NCBI GenBank assembly: GCA_023457435.1
Contig: JAEWLS010000013.1
Location: 1 to 64,000 of the forward strand
Length of the DNA stretch: 64,000 nt
Direction of reading: 5' to 3'
DNA from: Pseudomonadota bacterium
GTDB lineage: Bacteria; Pseudomonadota; Alphaproteobacteria; Rhizobiales; Rhizobiaceae
Each line of letters opens with the position of its first letter. Position 1 is the stretch's first letter. This document shows, piece after piece, positions 55,585 through 62,873 of the stretch. A model generated the notes under the pieces. That model saw only the letters and a program-made list of their open reading frames with translations. It was not told the origin of the DNA and made no database searches. The position numbers and the translations under genes were made by a program.

Positions 55585-56361
55585 TCAGCCTTTGAAGTCG
55601 CGCAGGGCGGCGCTTGCAGCGGTGCGAATGAAGCCATGGTCGCTCGAGACCATGAACGCGCTCGCGCCAAGGCCAGCCACGAACTCGAAGTCGGCCTTGC
55701 TGGTTGGCAGCATCATCAGCGGAGTGTTGGCGTCGGTGGCTGCGGAAGCAACCCGCCGCGCAATGTCGGCCACCTTTTTCGCCGCATCGGGATCGTCCCC
55801 GAACGACGCGGTCAGGTCGCCGCGACCGACGAACAGCGCATCGATGCCATCGACCCGCGCAATGTCCCCGGCAAGCTCGACCGCGCTCTGGTCCTCGATC
55901 ATCGCAACGACGGCGATTTCGGCATCCTGCGTCTTCATGTGTTCCACGCCGCCACCGACGGCGCCCCAGCGGCCCGCCCGCGACATGCCGACGAAGCCGC
56001 GGCTGCCGCCCCTGTAGCGCGCGGCCCGGGCGATGGCGGTGGCTTTCTCCACGGAGGTCACGTGCGGAACCATGATGCCCATCGCCCCACAATCGAGAAC
56101 GGAGAGTATCGCAGCGTCGGTGAACTCGGACACGCGCACCAGCGGCGCGATCCCCGACGCGCGGGCCGCGAGGATCATGTAATCGGTCATGGCGCGGTCG
56201 AGCGGCGCATGCTCCTGATCTATGATCACGAAATCGTAGCCGATCGGGCCGAGCATCTCGATGACCTGCGTCGTCGGCAGCTTCAGGAAAGTCCCGAACA
56301 TGCGGTCACGCGCCAGCAGGCGCTTGCGGAACGTCGAAAACTTGTTGGGGCTCACTGACAT
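55585..56361 (-). CDS. HpcH/HpaI-type class II aldolase
   Basis: 258-residue barrel aldolase (2,4-dihydroxyhept-2-ene-1,7-dioate aldolase class): MFGTFLKLPTTQVIEMLGPIGYDFVIIDQEHAPLDRAMTDYMI, VLDCGAMGIMVPHV, AVVAMIEDQSAVELAGDIARVDGIDALFVGRGDLTASFG. Metal ligands E (MIEDQ) and D (GRGDLT) are present. Likely splits a 2-keto-4-hydroxy acid to pyruvate plus an aldehyde, which fits the aldehyde dehydrogenase two genes on. Start at ATG 56361; a GTG two codons upstream is open. First gene of the minus-strand catabolic operon, 10 nt before SDR. Confidence 0.9.
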   Translation of the reverse strand: MSVSPNKFSTFRKRLLARDRMFGTFLKLPTTQVIEMLGPIGYDFVIIDQEHAPLDRAMTDYMILAARASGIAPLVRVSEFTDAAILSVLDCGAMGIMVPHVTSVEKATAIARAARYRGGSRGFVGMSRAGRWGAVGGGVEHMKTQDAEIAVVAMIEDQSAVELAGDIARVDGIDALFVGRGDLTASFGDDPDAAKKVADIARRVASAATDANTPLMMLPTSKADFEFVAGLGASAFMVSSDHGFIRTAASAALRDFKG

Positions 56362-56409
56362 GAGCACGTTCTAGCAGCACGCGTTCTCCCTGCGCGCAGT
56401 CAGCCTGTG

Positions 56410-56428
56410 CGTTCCGCAATGCGAAACG
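56410..56428. promoter_or_regulatory. IclR-type operator, aldolase/BKACE intergenic, site A
   Basis: CGTTCC-N7-GAAACG, identical half-sites to the tctC site. It lies in the divergent gap (56362-56521) between the aldolase and BKACE genes. Alternatively read as GTTCCGCA-A-TGCGAAAC, a 17-bp near-palindrome typical of IclR sites. Confidence 0.55.
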
Positions 56429-56435
56429 CCTTACG

Positions 56436-56454
56436 CGTTTCTGACTGCGAAACG
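56436..56454. promoter_or_regulatory. IclR-type operator, aldolase/BKACE intergenic, site B
   Basis: CGTTTC-N7-GAAACG, a perfect inverted repeat starting 8 nt after site A. Between the two, GAAACGC-CTTAC-GCGTTTC also forms a perfect 7-bp repeat, so the region is an array of alternating half-sites suited to cooperative binding. Confidence 0.55.
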
Positions 56455-56521
56455 GTGTTCCAATCCGATTGCCGCGCGGCGACCGCCGATGCCAGCGATG
56501 CCGGCCAACAGGAGCGCTCGC

Positions 56522-57415
56522 TTGGCCGAACCGACCATCATCAGCTGTGCCGTTACCGGCAACATCACCACGCTCGAACAGACCCCGTACCTGCCGGTTA
56601 CGCCCGAACAGATCGCGGATGCAGGGATTCAGGCGGTGCGGGCGGGCGCCGCGATCGTCCACGTGCATGTCCGTCACCCGGACGGCAGGCCAAGCATGGA
56701 ACTCGGCCACTATCGTGAAGTGGTCGAGCGTCTGCGCGCGGCGGACGAGGATGTCGTCATCAACCTGACGACGGGTCCCGGCCAGCGCTTCGTGCCGAGC
56801 GACGCCGATCCGAAGATGGCCGCTCCCGGCACGACGCTGATGCGGCCGGAGCGTCGCGTAGAGCACATCACCGCGCTCCGCCCGGAACTCTGCAGCCTCG
56901 ACTTGAACACGATGTATTCCGGCTCGTCGGTGGTCATCAACACGCCGGCCAATCTCGCGATCATGGCTGCCGCCATCCGTGACGCAGGCGTCGTGCCGGA
57001 GCTGGAGGTGTTCGACTCCGGCGACATCCAGCTCGCCAATCACCTCATCCAGGACGGCAATCTCGACATGCCGGCCTTCTTCCAGATCGTGCTCGGTGTC
57101 CGGTACGGCGCAATCGCGACGCCCGAAACGCTCATGTACCTCAAGAGCCTGCTGCCGCAGGCGGCGCGCTGGAGCGCGTTCGGCGTCGGTCGCTGGGAGT
57201 TTCCGATGCTGACCCAGAGCTGGCTGCTCGGGGGCCACGTCCGCGTCGGGCTCGAAGACAACATCTACGTCGAGAAGGGCGTGCTGGCGCACAGCAACGC
57301 CGTGCTCGTCGAGAAGGCCGTGCGCATCCTGCGCGAACTCGGCGGCAGCGTCGCGACGCCGGCGCAGGCGCGGGAGATTCTCGGCCTCAGGAAGCAGAAC
57401 CCGCTGCCGGCGTAA
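56522..57415 (+). CDS. BKACE-family (DUF849) beta-keto acid cleavage enzyme
   Basis: 297-residue TIM-barrel enzyme that condenses a beta-keto acid with acetyl-CoA to release acetoacetate and a new CoA ester. Metal site HVHVRHPDG (usually HVRDP; Asp is replaced by His here), EVFDSGDIQLANHL and LGVRYGAIATPETLMYLKSLLP are recognisable; C-terminal VRVGLEDNIYVEKGVLAHSNAVLVEKA. TTG at 56522 is preferred: AGGAG lies seven nt upstream, and LAEPTIISCAVTGNI is conserved. The upstream ATG at 56489 lacks a ribosome site. Confidence 0.9.
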   Translation: MAEPTIISCAVTGNITTLEQTPYLPVTPEQIADAGIQAVRAGAAIVHVHVRHPDGRPSMELGHYREVVERLRAADEDVVINLTTGPGQRFVPSDADPKMAAPGTTLMRPERRVEHITALRPELCSLDLNTMYSGSSVVINTPANLAIMAAAIRDAGVVPELEVFDSGDIQLANHLIQDGNLDMPAFFQIVLGVRYGAIATPETLMYLKSLLPQAARWSAFGVGRWEFPMLTQSWLLGGHVRVGLEDNIYVEKGVLAHSNAVLVEKAVRILRELGGSVATPAQAREILGLRKQNPLPA

Positions 57416-57443
57416 CCCGGCTTCCCCATTGGGAGGAGGAGAC

Positions 57444-58352
57444 ATGTACGTCCAGAACGACCCACGCTCGACGCTGGCCGGGAATGCCAAGCCGGCCGCG
57501 AAAGCGCACGAGAGCTTCTTCGGCTCGCAGCTCGCGCTGTTCTACGGGACCGAGCCGCAGATTTCCGACCGCAACGGCGAAACGTGGATCAGCCGGGGGC
57601 AGAATTTCGTCGTGGCCTACAGCAAGGGCAATGCGGGCGGCGTGTTCGCACGGGCCAGGCAGCGCGACGAGTACGCGGTCATCATTCCCGACAAGGAGAC
57701 CGAGGTCGAGATCACGACCAGGGACGGGACGCAGATCGTTCCGGGCTACAGCGTCGCCTTCGTGCCGCCTGGCGAAAGTTCGATCAGGATGCGCAAGCCG
57801 GGTACGGTCGTGCGCCTGCTGACGCCGAAATCCACCGATATGGCCGACGCCGCGTCGAACGCCGCCGAGTTCGGTGGGCAGCATCCGAACGTGCCGCCGT
57901 TCCAGCCATGGCCCGAGCCGCCTGGCGGCCTCAAGCTCAGATGGTACACGCTGGACGTCCCTGAAGACCCCTCGCGCTTCGGACGCATCTACCGGTGCAC
58001 CACCTTCATGGTGAACTACCTGACGCCGCGCGTCGGCCCGCGGGCGCGCGACCAGGTCTCGCCGCATCACCACGACGATTTCGAACAGTGCTCGCTGGCG
58101 CTCAGCGGCGCATTCACCCACCATCTGCGCTGGCCGTGGACCACGAACATGAACGTCTGGCGCGAAGACGAGCACCTGTTCTGCGAGTCGCCGTCGGTTT
58201 GCGTCATTCCTCCGCCGTCGATCCACACCACGACGGCGGAAGGGCAGGGCGTCAATCAGCTCGTCGACATCTTCTCGCCGCCGCGCATGGATTTTTCGGC
58301 GAAGCCCGGCTGGGTGCTCAACGCCGATGACTACCCGATGCCGGGTCAGTAG
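57444..58352 (+). CDS. Cupin-like metal-binding protein of unknown function
   Basis: 302 residues, no signal peptide. A first beta-rich half (about 30-130, EISDRNGETWISRGQNFVVAYSKG ... VPPGESSIRMRKPGTVVRLLTP) and a second half with a cupin-type metal centre (QVSPHHHDDFEQCSLALSGAFTHHLRWPW, then PPPSIHTTTAEGQG) suggest a bicupin. The acceptor reaction is unknown. GGAGGAGGAGAC immediately precedes the ATG at 57444. Follows the BKACE gene by 28 nt; overlaps the end of the convergent quinone oxidoreductase by 35 nt. Confidence 0.75.
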   Translation: MYVQNDPRSTLAGNAKPAAKAHESFFGSQLALFYGTEPQISDRNGETWISRGQNFVVAYSKGNAGGVFARARQRDEYAVIIPDKETEVEITTRDGTQIVPGYSVAFVPPGESSIRMRKPGTVVRLLTPKSTDMADAASNAAEFGGQHPNVPPFQPWPEPPGGLKLRWYTLDVPEDPSRFGRIYRCTTFMVNYLTPRVGPRARDQVSPHHHDDFEQCSLALSGAFTHHLRWPWTTNMNVWREDEHLFCESPSVCVIPPPSIHTTTAEGQGVNQLVDIFSPPRMDFSAKPGWVLNADDYPMPGQ

Positions 58353-59337
58353 CGGCAAGCTGCGGGTCGACGATCAGGACGACCTTGCCGATCTGCTCGT
58401 TGGCGTCGAGGATTGCGTGCGCGCTGCGCACGTCCTTCAGCGGCAAGGTTGCGTGAATGCGCGTGACGATGCGGCCGTCCTCGAGCAGAGGCCATACGCG
58501 CTCCACGAGTTCCCGCGCCAACCGGCCCTTGTAGCTCGCCGGACGCGGCCGAAGGGTGGTTCCCGACACGGTCAGGCGTCGCCGCACCAGCTGGCGGATG
58601 TTGATTTCGGCCATTTCGCCCTGATGGCTGGCCATGAATGCCAGCCTGCCGTCAGGCATGAGCAGGTCGAGCTGCCGTTGCGTCGCCGGCCCGGCCTGCG
58701 CGTCGAGAATGACGTCGACGCCTTCGCCTCCGGTTGCAGCGCGAACCGCGTCGTCCCAAGCGCCGCGGTAGTCGAACGCCGCCGTGGCGCCGATGTCTGT
58801 GCAGACCTTGCGCTTCGCCTCGCTGCCGGCCGTGGCGAACACGGTGGCGCCGAACAGCTGTCGCGCGATCTGGATCGCCGCCATGCCGACGCCGCTGGTG
58901 CCGCCGTGGATCAGCACCGTCTCGCCCTCGGCCAGCCGTGCCAACAAGACGATGGTGTTCCAGGCCGTGAAGAACACCTCCGGTAAAGAAGCGGCCCGGA
59001 CGAAATTCAGCCCCTTCGGTACCGGCATGCACTGGACGGCCGGCACGGTGCAATAGTCGGCATAGCCGCCGCCATTGACGAGGGCACAGACCGGGTCGCC
59101 GACGGCCAGGCCGGCGACGTCGGTCGCCTCCACCACGCCCGCAACATCCAGTCCGGGAATGTCGGACGCTCCGGGCGGCGGCGGGTAAAGGCCGCGGCGC
59201 TGCTGAACGTCCGGGCGGTTGACCGCCGCAGCCGCGACGCGGATCAGGACGTCACCAGCCCCGGGCACGGGGCTAGGGCGCTCGACGATGCGTAGAACCT
59301 CCGGCCCGCCGGGCCGAGCGATCTCAACGACCCGCAC
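58318..59337 (-). CDS. Quinone oxidoreductase-like NAD(P)H dehydrogenase (MDR superfamily)
   Basis: 339 residues, PIG3/QOR type: PGAGDVLIRVAAAAVNRPDVQQRRGLYPPPPGASDIPGLDVAGVVE, NADPH motif HGGTSGVGMAAIQIARQLFGATVFAT and DVILDAQAGPATQRQLDLLMPDGRLAF. No zinc ligands. Cluster role could be reduction of an enoyl or quinone intermediate. 7 nt follow before the DUF6282 gene ends upstream. Confidence 0.92.
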   Translation of the reverse strand: MRVVEIARPGGPEVLRIVERPSPVPGAGDVLIRVAAAAVNRPDVQQRRGLYPPPPGASDIPGLDVAGVVEATDVAGLAVGDPVCALVNGGGYADYCTVPAVQCMPVPKGLNFVRAASLPEVFFTAWNTIVLLARLAEGETVLIHGGTSGVGMAAIQIARQLFGATVFATAGSEAKRKVCTDIGATAAFDYRGAWDDAVRAATGGEGVDVILDAQAGPATQRQLDLLMPDGRLAFMASHQGEMAEINIRQLVRRRLTVSGTTLRPRPASYKGRLARELVERVWPLLEDGRIVTRIHATLPLKDVRSAHAILDANEQIGKVVLIVDPQLAATDPASGSHRR

Positions 59338-59344
59338 CTGGCGG

Positions 59345-60292
59345 CTAGCTCAGGCCGAGGAGCCTCGTGGGGTTATCGAGGACCATCGTCTTGACGTCGG
59401 CTTCGCTGAAGCCGACGGCGAGGCACAGCTTCACCGCCTGGCGCATGCCCTCGACCGGCGTCGGCGCGTTGACCTGCCCGAGGTCCGAGCCGATCGACGA
59501 GTTTGCGACGCCGGCAGCCTCGATGTGTTCCTTGAAATCCTGGGGGGTGAACACGTTGAAGCGGCCATCGATGTAGAGGCCGGCCGACTGCTCGACGATC
59601 GCACCGAGGCGGGCAAGCTCGCGGACATCGTCGTGGCTGAAGTGAAGGCCATACATCGGGTGGTTGATCAGCAGTCGCTTCACGCCGCGGCTGCGGGCCT
59701 CTTCGAAGAGCTTGAAGATCTCCCAGACATGCAGGTGGCCCGACGACAGGATCGCGTCGAAGGCGGCGATGGAATCGAGGATCTGCTTGACCTCGTCGAT
59801 GACGTTCCCGAGAGCGTCGATCGGCGACAGAAGCGGCGAGTTCTTGAGCTGGACGTTCGAGGCAAGCCGCACCTTGCCGTGCGCGGAGCGGACGTGATTT
59901 CCGGCCTGGGCCGTCGGCATCCAGATCAGCTTGGCGCCCATGTTGAGCTGGGCGTCGACGACGTAGGGGTTGAACCCGCCGGTCGAGTTGTTGAGCACGA
60001 GGCCGCTGAACATGCGGAAGCCGGGCTTGTTCAGGACGCGCTCCATGAGCGGGATGAACGGCGCCACCGAGTAATGGTGATCCTTGAAGAGCAGGCCGCG
60101 CATCCCGATTGCCGCGGCTTCCTCTGCCGCCTGCAGATGGTCGAGCGCGCGGGGCATCGTCGACGGGCCGGAATGGACGTGGAGGTCCAGCGCCCCGTGC
60201 AGCAGCCGGTTGGCCGTCGCGTCGTCGATCGTTGCCATCAGACGGCGGGCTTCTTCGCGATTCTTGGTGACCTGATCTGCTGCCGCTGCCAT
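59345..60292 (-). CDS. DUF6282 amidohydrolase-like protein
   Basis: 315 residues starting after about 35 residues with LLHGALDLHVHSGPSTMPRALDHLQAAEEAAAIGMRGLLFKDHHYS: the HVHSGP motif supplies two metal-binding histidines and KDHHYS the third region; later NHPMYGLHFSHDDVRELARLG and SSIGSDLGQVNAPTPVEGMR complete a PHP/amidohydrolase-type metal centre. Presumably hydrolyses a lactone, amide or cyclic compound feeding the pathway. Same strand as and just upstream of the quinone oxidoreductase; divergent from IclR. Confidence 0.85.
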   Translation of the reverse strand: MAAAADQVTKNREEARRLMATIDDATANRLLHGALDLHVHSGPSTMPRALDHLQAAEEAAAIGMRGLLFKDHHYSVAPFIPLMERVLNKPGFRMFSGLVLNNSTGGFNPYVVDAQLNMGAKLIWMPTAQAGNHVRSAHGKVRLASNVQLKNSPLLSPIDALGNVIDEVKQILDSIAAFDAILSSGHLHVWEIFKLFEEARSRGVKRLLINHPMYGLHFSHDDVRELARLGAIVEQSAGLYIDGRFNVFTPQDFKEHIEAAGVANSSIGSDLGQVNAPTPVEGMRQAVKLCLAVGFSEADVKTMVLDNPTRLLGLS

Positions 60293-60328
60293 GGCCTGCT
60301 CCTGTGCCGGTGCAGGCCGGGGTAGAGA

Positions 60329-60356
60329 TTGACAGCTCGACCTCTCAACTTATAGT
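60329..60356 (+). promoter_or_regulatory. Predicted iclR-type gene promoter
   Basis: TTGACA (60329-60334) and TATAGT (60351-60356) with a 16-nt spacer, near consensus. The start site would fall at about 60363, on top of the operator at 60363-60381, so the IclR gene is probably autoregulated. Confidence 0.6.
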
Positions 60357-60362
60357 CCCCCA

Positions 60363-60381
60363 CGTTTCGCGGGCCGAAATG
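60363..60381. promoter_or_regulatory. IclR-type operator, iclR/DUF6282 intergenic
   Basis: CGTTTC-N7-GAAATG, one base off the repeat at the other three sites. It lies directly at the predicted transcription start of the IclR gene, 40 nt before its ATG. Confidence 0.5.
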
Positions 60382-60404
60382 CGCCTCGCGCGGAGGACTT
60401 GCCG

Positions 60405-61208
60405 ATGGGCATTCGCGCAGTCGAGCGCGCCATGAACGTGCTACAGGAGCTCAACCTGCAGCCGATCAACACAATCGCCCAGCTCCATGCGCGGACGCGG
60501 CTGCCGAAACCCACGCTGGTCCGCATCCTGAAGACGCTGGAGGAAGCCGGATACGTCGAGAATGACGCGCGACAGGGCGGGTACCAGGTCAGCGCGCTCG
60601 TCACCTCGCTGAGCTCCGGCTATCACAAGGGTCCGCTGGTGGTCGAAGCTGGCAGGGCCTGGGCGCTGGCGATCACCCGCAAGTACAAGTGGCCCGTGGC
60701 CATCGCGCTGCCGGACTATGACGGCATGATCGTGCGCTTCAGCACCGTTCCCGACAGCCCGATCTCGCCGTTCCACAGCACTGTGAACCGCCGGCTGCAC
60801 CTGCTGACGCGCGCGATGGGCCTCGCCTACGTGGCATTCCTCGAAAAGGAGGAGTTCGATCTCATCGTCGAGGTGCTGCGGCGCTCGACTGAGCCCGAAG
60901 ATGCGCTTGCCCACCATCCCGACGATCTGCGCCGGCTGGTCGCGCAGATCCGCGAAGCCGGCTACGCGACGCGATCCTCGATGGTCGAACCGCGCAACTC
61001 GAACACTGTCGCAGTGCCCATCATCGCCCATGACCAGCGTGTGCTGGGTACGCTCGGTATCACCTACTTCAAGTCTGCGTTCGACTCCGAGCAGGAGGCC
61101 TTTGCGCGTTTCGCTCCCATCCTTGCGTCGGCTGCGTCGGAGATCGCCGACGATCTTGCGCGCCTCTCGAAAAACATCGCGGTGGACGTCGTCAGCTCTG
61201 CCAGCTGA
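60405..61208 (+). CDS. IclR-family transcriptional regulator
   Basis: 267 residues: N-terminal winged helix (RAVERAMNVLQELNLQPINTIAQLHARTRLPKPTLVRILKTLEEAGYVENDARQGGYQVS) and IclR effector domain (about 80-250). GGAGG eight nt before the ATG at 60405 decides the start over the TTG at 60399. Divergent from DUF6282. The recurring CGTTYC-N7-GAAAYG sites suggest it controls the entire 49.5-61.2 kb cluster in response to the substrate or a product. Confidence 0.92.
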   Translation: MGIRAVERAMNVLQELNLQPINTIAQLHARTRLPKPTLVRILKTLEEAGYVENDARQGGYQVSALVTSLSSGYHKGPLVVEAGRAWALAITRKYKWPVAIALPDYDGMIVRFSTVPDSPISPFHSTVNRRLHLLTRAMGLAYVAFLEKEEFDLIVEVLRRSTEPEDALAHHPDDLRRLVAQIREAGYATRSSMVEPRNSNTVAVPIIAHDQRVLGTLGITYFKSAFDSEQEAFARFAPILASAASEIADDLARLSKNIAVDVVSSAS

Positions 61209-61227
61209 AGAGTGGCATCGAGCGGCG

Positions 61228-61869
61228 CTATGCGCGAAGCGCCGCTTGCGCGTTGGCGGTCAGAAGATCGATGAGCGCGCCCGCAGCCGCTTCGGCGCCG
61301 ACATCGTCTCCATTCGAAATGGCCCGTATGAGGCCGACATGCGCGAGCGCGGCTGCGGCCAGACCGCCGTCGTTCTGGTAGCGAAACCAGAAGCGCCTCG
61401 AATGCGTCTGCAGCGGCGCGACGAGCCGCGATGCGAACGGGTTGTCGGCGGCGGCGGCGATGGCCTCGTCCAGCGCCTTGTCCGCATCGAGAAACGCGGT
61501 GACGCTGCCGGTGATGACAGACTTCTGCATGTCGCTCGCGGCCTCCTGGAAACGGGCTGCCGCTTGGTCAGTGACCAGACGCGCCGCCGAGCGTGCCAGA
61601 ATCATTTCGGCCCCGCGCCGCGCCTCGAGAACGCGACGCCAGTCGCTGACATGAAGTGGCGCGATGGCAATCCCCGCGCGTGGGCGAACCTCTACCAGCC
61701 CCTCCCAGCTCAGCCGCTGGATCGCCTCGCGCACCGGAGTCCGTCCCAGACCGATGCGATCGACGAGGGCGCCCTCGGTCATGACGGCCGCAGGAGGCAG
61801 CTCAAGCGTCACGATCATCCGCTCGAGATGACGGTAGGCCTGCATGGTGGCGCTTGCCGACAGTTCCAT
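61228..61869 (-). CDS. GntR-family regulator (FadR-C/FCD type)
   Basis: 213 residues: winged helix (TEGALVDRIGLGRTPVREAIQRLSWEGLVEVRPRAGIAIAPL) plus FCD effector domain (FLDADKALDEAIAAAADNPFASRLVAPLQTHSRRFWFRYQNDGG, carrying histidine and aspartate ligands typical of metal-binding FCD). Start ATG 61869 with AGGAC upstream. Divergent from the DapA-like gene; AT-rich repeats between them are its probable operators. Confidence 0.92.
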   Translation of the reverse strand: MELSASATMQAYRHLERMIVTLELPPAAVMTEGALVDRIGLGRTPVREAIQRLSWEGLVEVRPRAGIAIAPLHVSDWRRVLEARRGAEMILARSAARLVTDQAAARFQEAASDMQKSVITGSVTAFLDADKALDEAIAAAADNPFASRLVAPLQTHSRRFWFRYQNDGGLAAAALAHVGLIRAISNGDDVGAEAAAGALIDLLTANAQAALRA

Positions 61870-61881
61870 GGACGTCCTTTT

Positions 61882-61958
61882 CTGATATGCGAAAGATATA
61901 TCAGATCCGGAACCGTTTGACAGGGCCACTTCTCACAGATATATCTCTCATATATCAG
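61882..61958. promoter_or_regulatory. AT-rich palindromic repeats, candidate GntR operators
   Basis: CTGATAT (61882-61888) is the inverse of ATATCAG (61898-61904); AGATATATCT (61937-61946) is a full palindrome; ATATATCAG recurs at 61896-61904 and 61950-61958, and AGATATATC at 61894-61902 and 61937-61945. The region stands out as AT-rich between two divergent starts. Two operator groups 40-50 bp apart fit a dimeric GntR/FCD regulator. Confidence 0.5.
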
Positions 61959-61972
61959 TAATGGAGGCAGTC

Positions 61973-62866
61973 ATGTGGGCAGGCGTCTTTCCGGCGGTGA
62001 CGACGAAGTTCACGGCCGATGACGGTCTCGATCACGCCGAGATGGAGCGCTGCTATGCGGTCCAGATCGATGCGGGGTGCGACGGCATCATCGTCTGCGG
62101 GTCACTCGGCGAAGGTCCGATGCTGTCGCATGACGAGAAGCTGGAAGTGTTCGACACCGCCCGCAAGGTCGCCGGCAGACGTCCGGTGCTGATGACCGTG
62201 AACGAGCCGGCGACGCGAGATGCTGCATCGCTGGCGAAGCGCGCCGCAAAAGCCGGCGCCGACGGGCTCATGGTCGTCCCGTCACCGATCTACCATACCA
62301 ATCCGGATGAGACCGTCGCCACGCTCCGGGCCGTCGCCGCAGCCGGCGGGCTGCCGGTGATGATCTATTCCAACCGCCTTGCCTATCGTGTCGACGTGAC
62401 CGTCGACGTCATGGCCAAGCTCGCTGCCGACGATTTGTTCGTCGCGGTCAAGGAGTCTTCGGACGACATTCGCCGGTCGACGGAGATCATCAACGCCTTC
62501 GGCGACCGCTTCGACCTGTTCACCGGCGTCGACAATCTCGCCTTCGAGGCGCTGTCGGTCGGCGCAATCGGCTGGGTCGCCGGGCTCGTCACGGCATTCC
62601 CGAAGGAAACCGTTGCGATATACCGGCTTCTGAAGGCGGGGCGCCGCGACGAGGCGCTAACGATCTACCGCTGGTTCCGGCCGCTGCTCGACCTCGACGT
62701 GTCGACATACCTCGTCCAGAACATCAAGCTCGCGGAAGCTCACGCCATCGGTACCAACGAGCGCGTGCGCATGCCGCGCCAGCCGCTCGCCGGCCTGCGG
62801 CGCGCAGCGGTCGAGACGATCATCAGGGACGCTCTGTCGACGCGGCCGGTGCTGCCGCAGGTCTGA
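61973..62866 (+). CDS. DapA-family aldolase/deaminase, possible pyrroline-4-hydroxy-2-carboxylate deaminase
   Basis: 297 residues with the DapA barrel: WAGVFPAVTTKFTADDGLDHAEMERCYAVQIDAGCDGIIVCGSLGEG, Schiff-base lysine in FVAVKESSDD, tyrosine in MIYSNRLAYRVD. The neighbouring GntR regulator and FAD amino-acid dehydrogenase match the 4-hydroxyproline pathway, where a DapA homologue deaminates 1-pyrroline-4-hydroxy-2-carboxylate. GGAGG five nt before the ATG at 61973 supports that start over 61961. Assignment is inference from context. Confidence 0.8.
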   Translation: MWAGVFPAVTTKFTADDGLDHAEMERCYAVQIDAGCDGIIVCGSLGEGPMLSHDEKLEVFDTARKVAGRRPVLMTVNEPATRDAASLAKRAAKAGADGLMVVPSPIYHTNPDETVATLRAVAAAGGLPVMIYSNRLAYRVDVTVDVMAKLAADDLFVAVKESSDDIRRSTEIINAFGDRFDLFTGVDNLAFEALSVGAIGWVAGLVTAFPKETVAIYRLLKAGRRDEALTIYRWFRPLLDLDVSTYLVQNIKLAEAHAIGTNERVRMPRQPLAGLRRAAVETIIRDALSTRPVLPQV

Positions 62867-62873
62867 GCGCATC

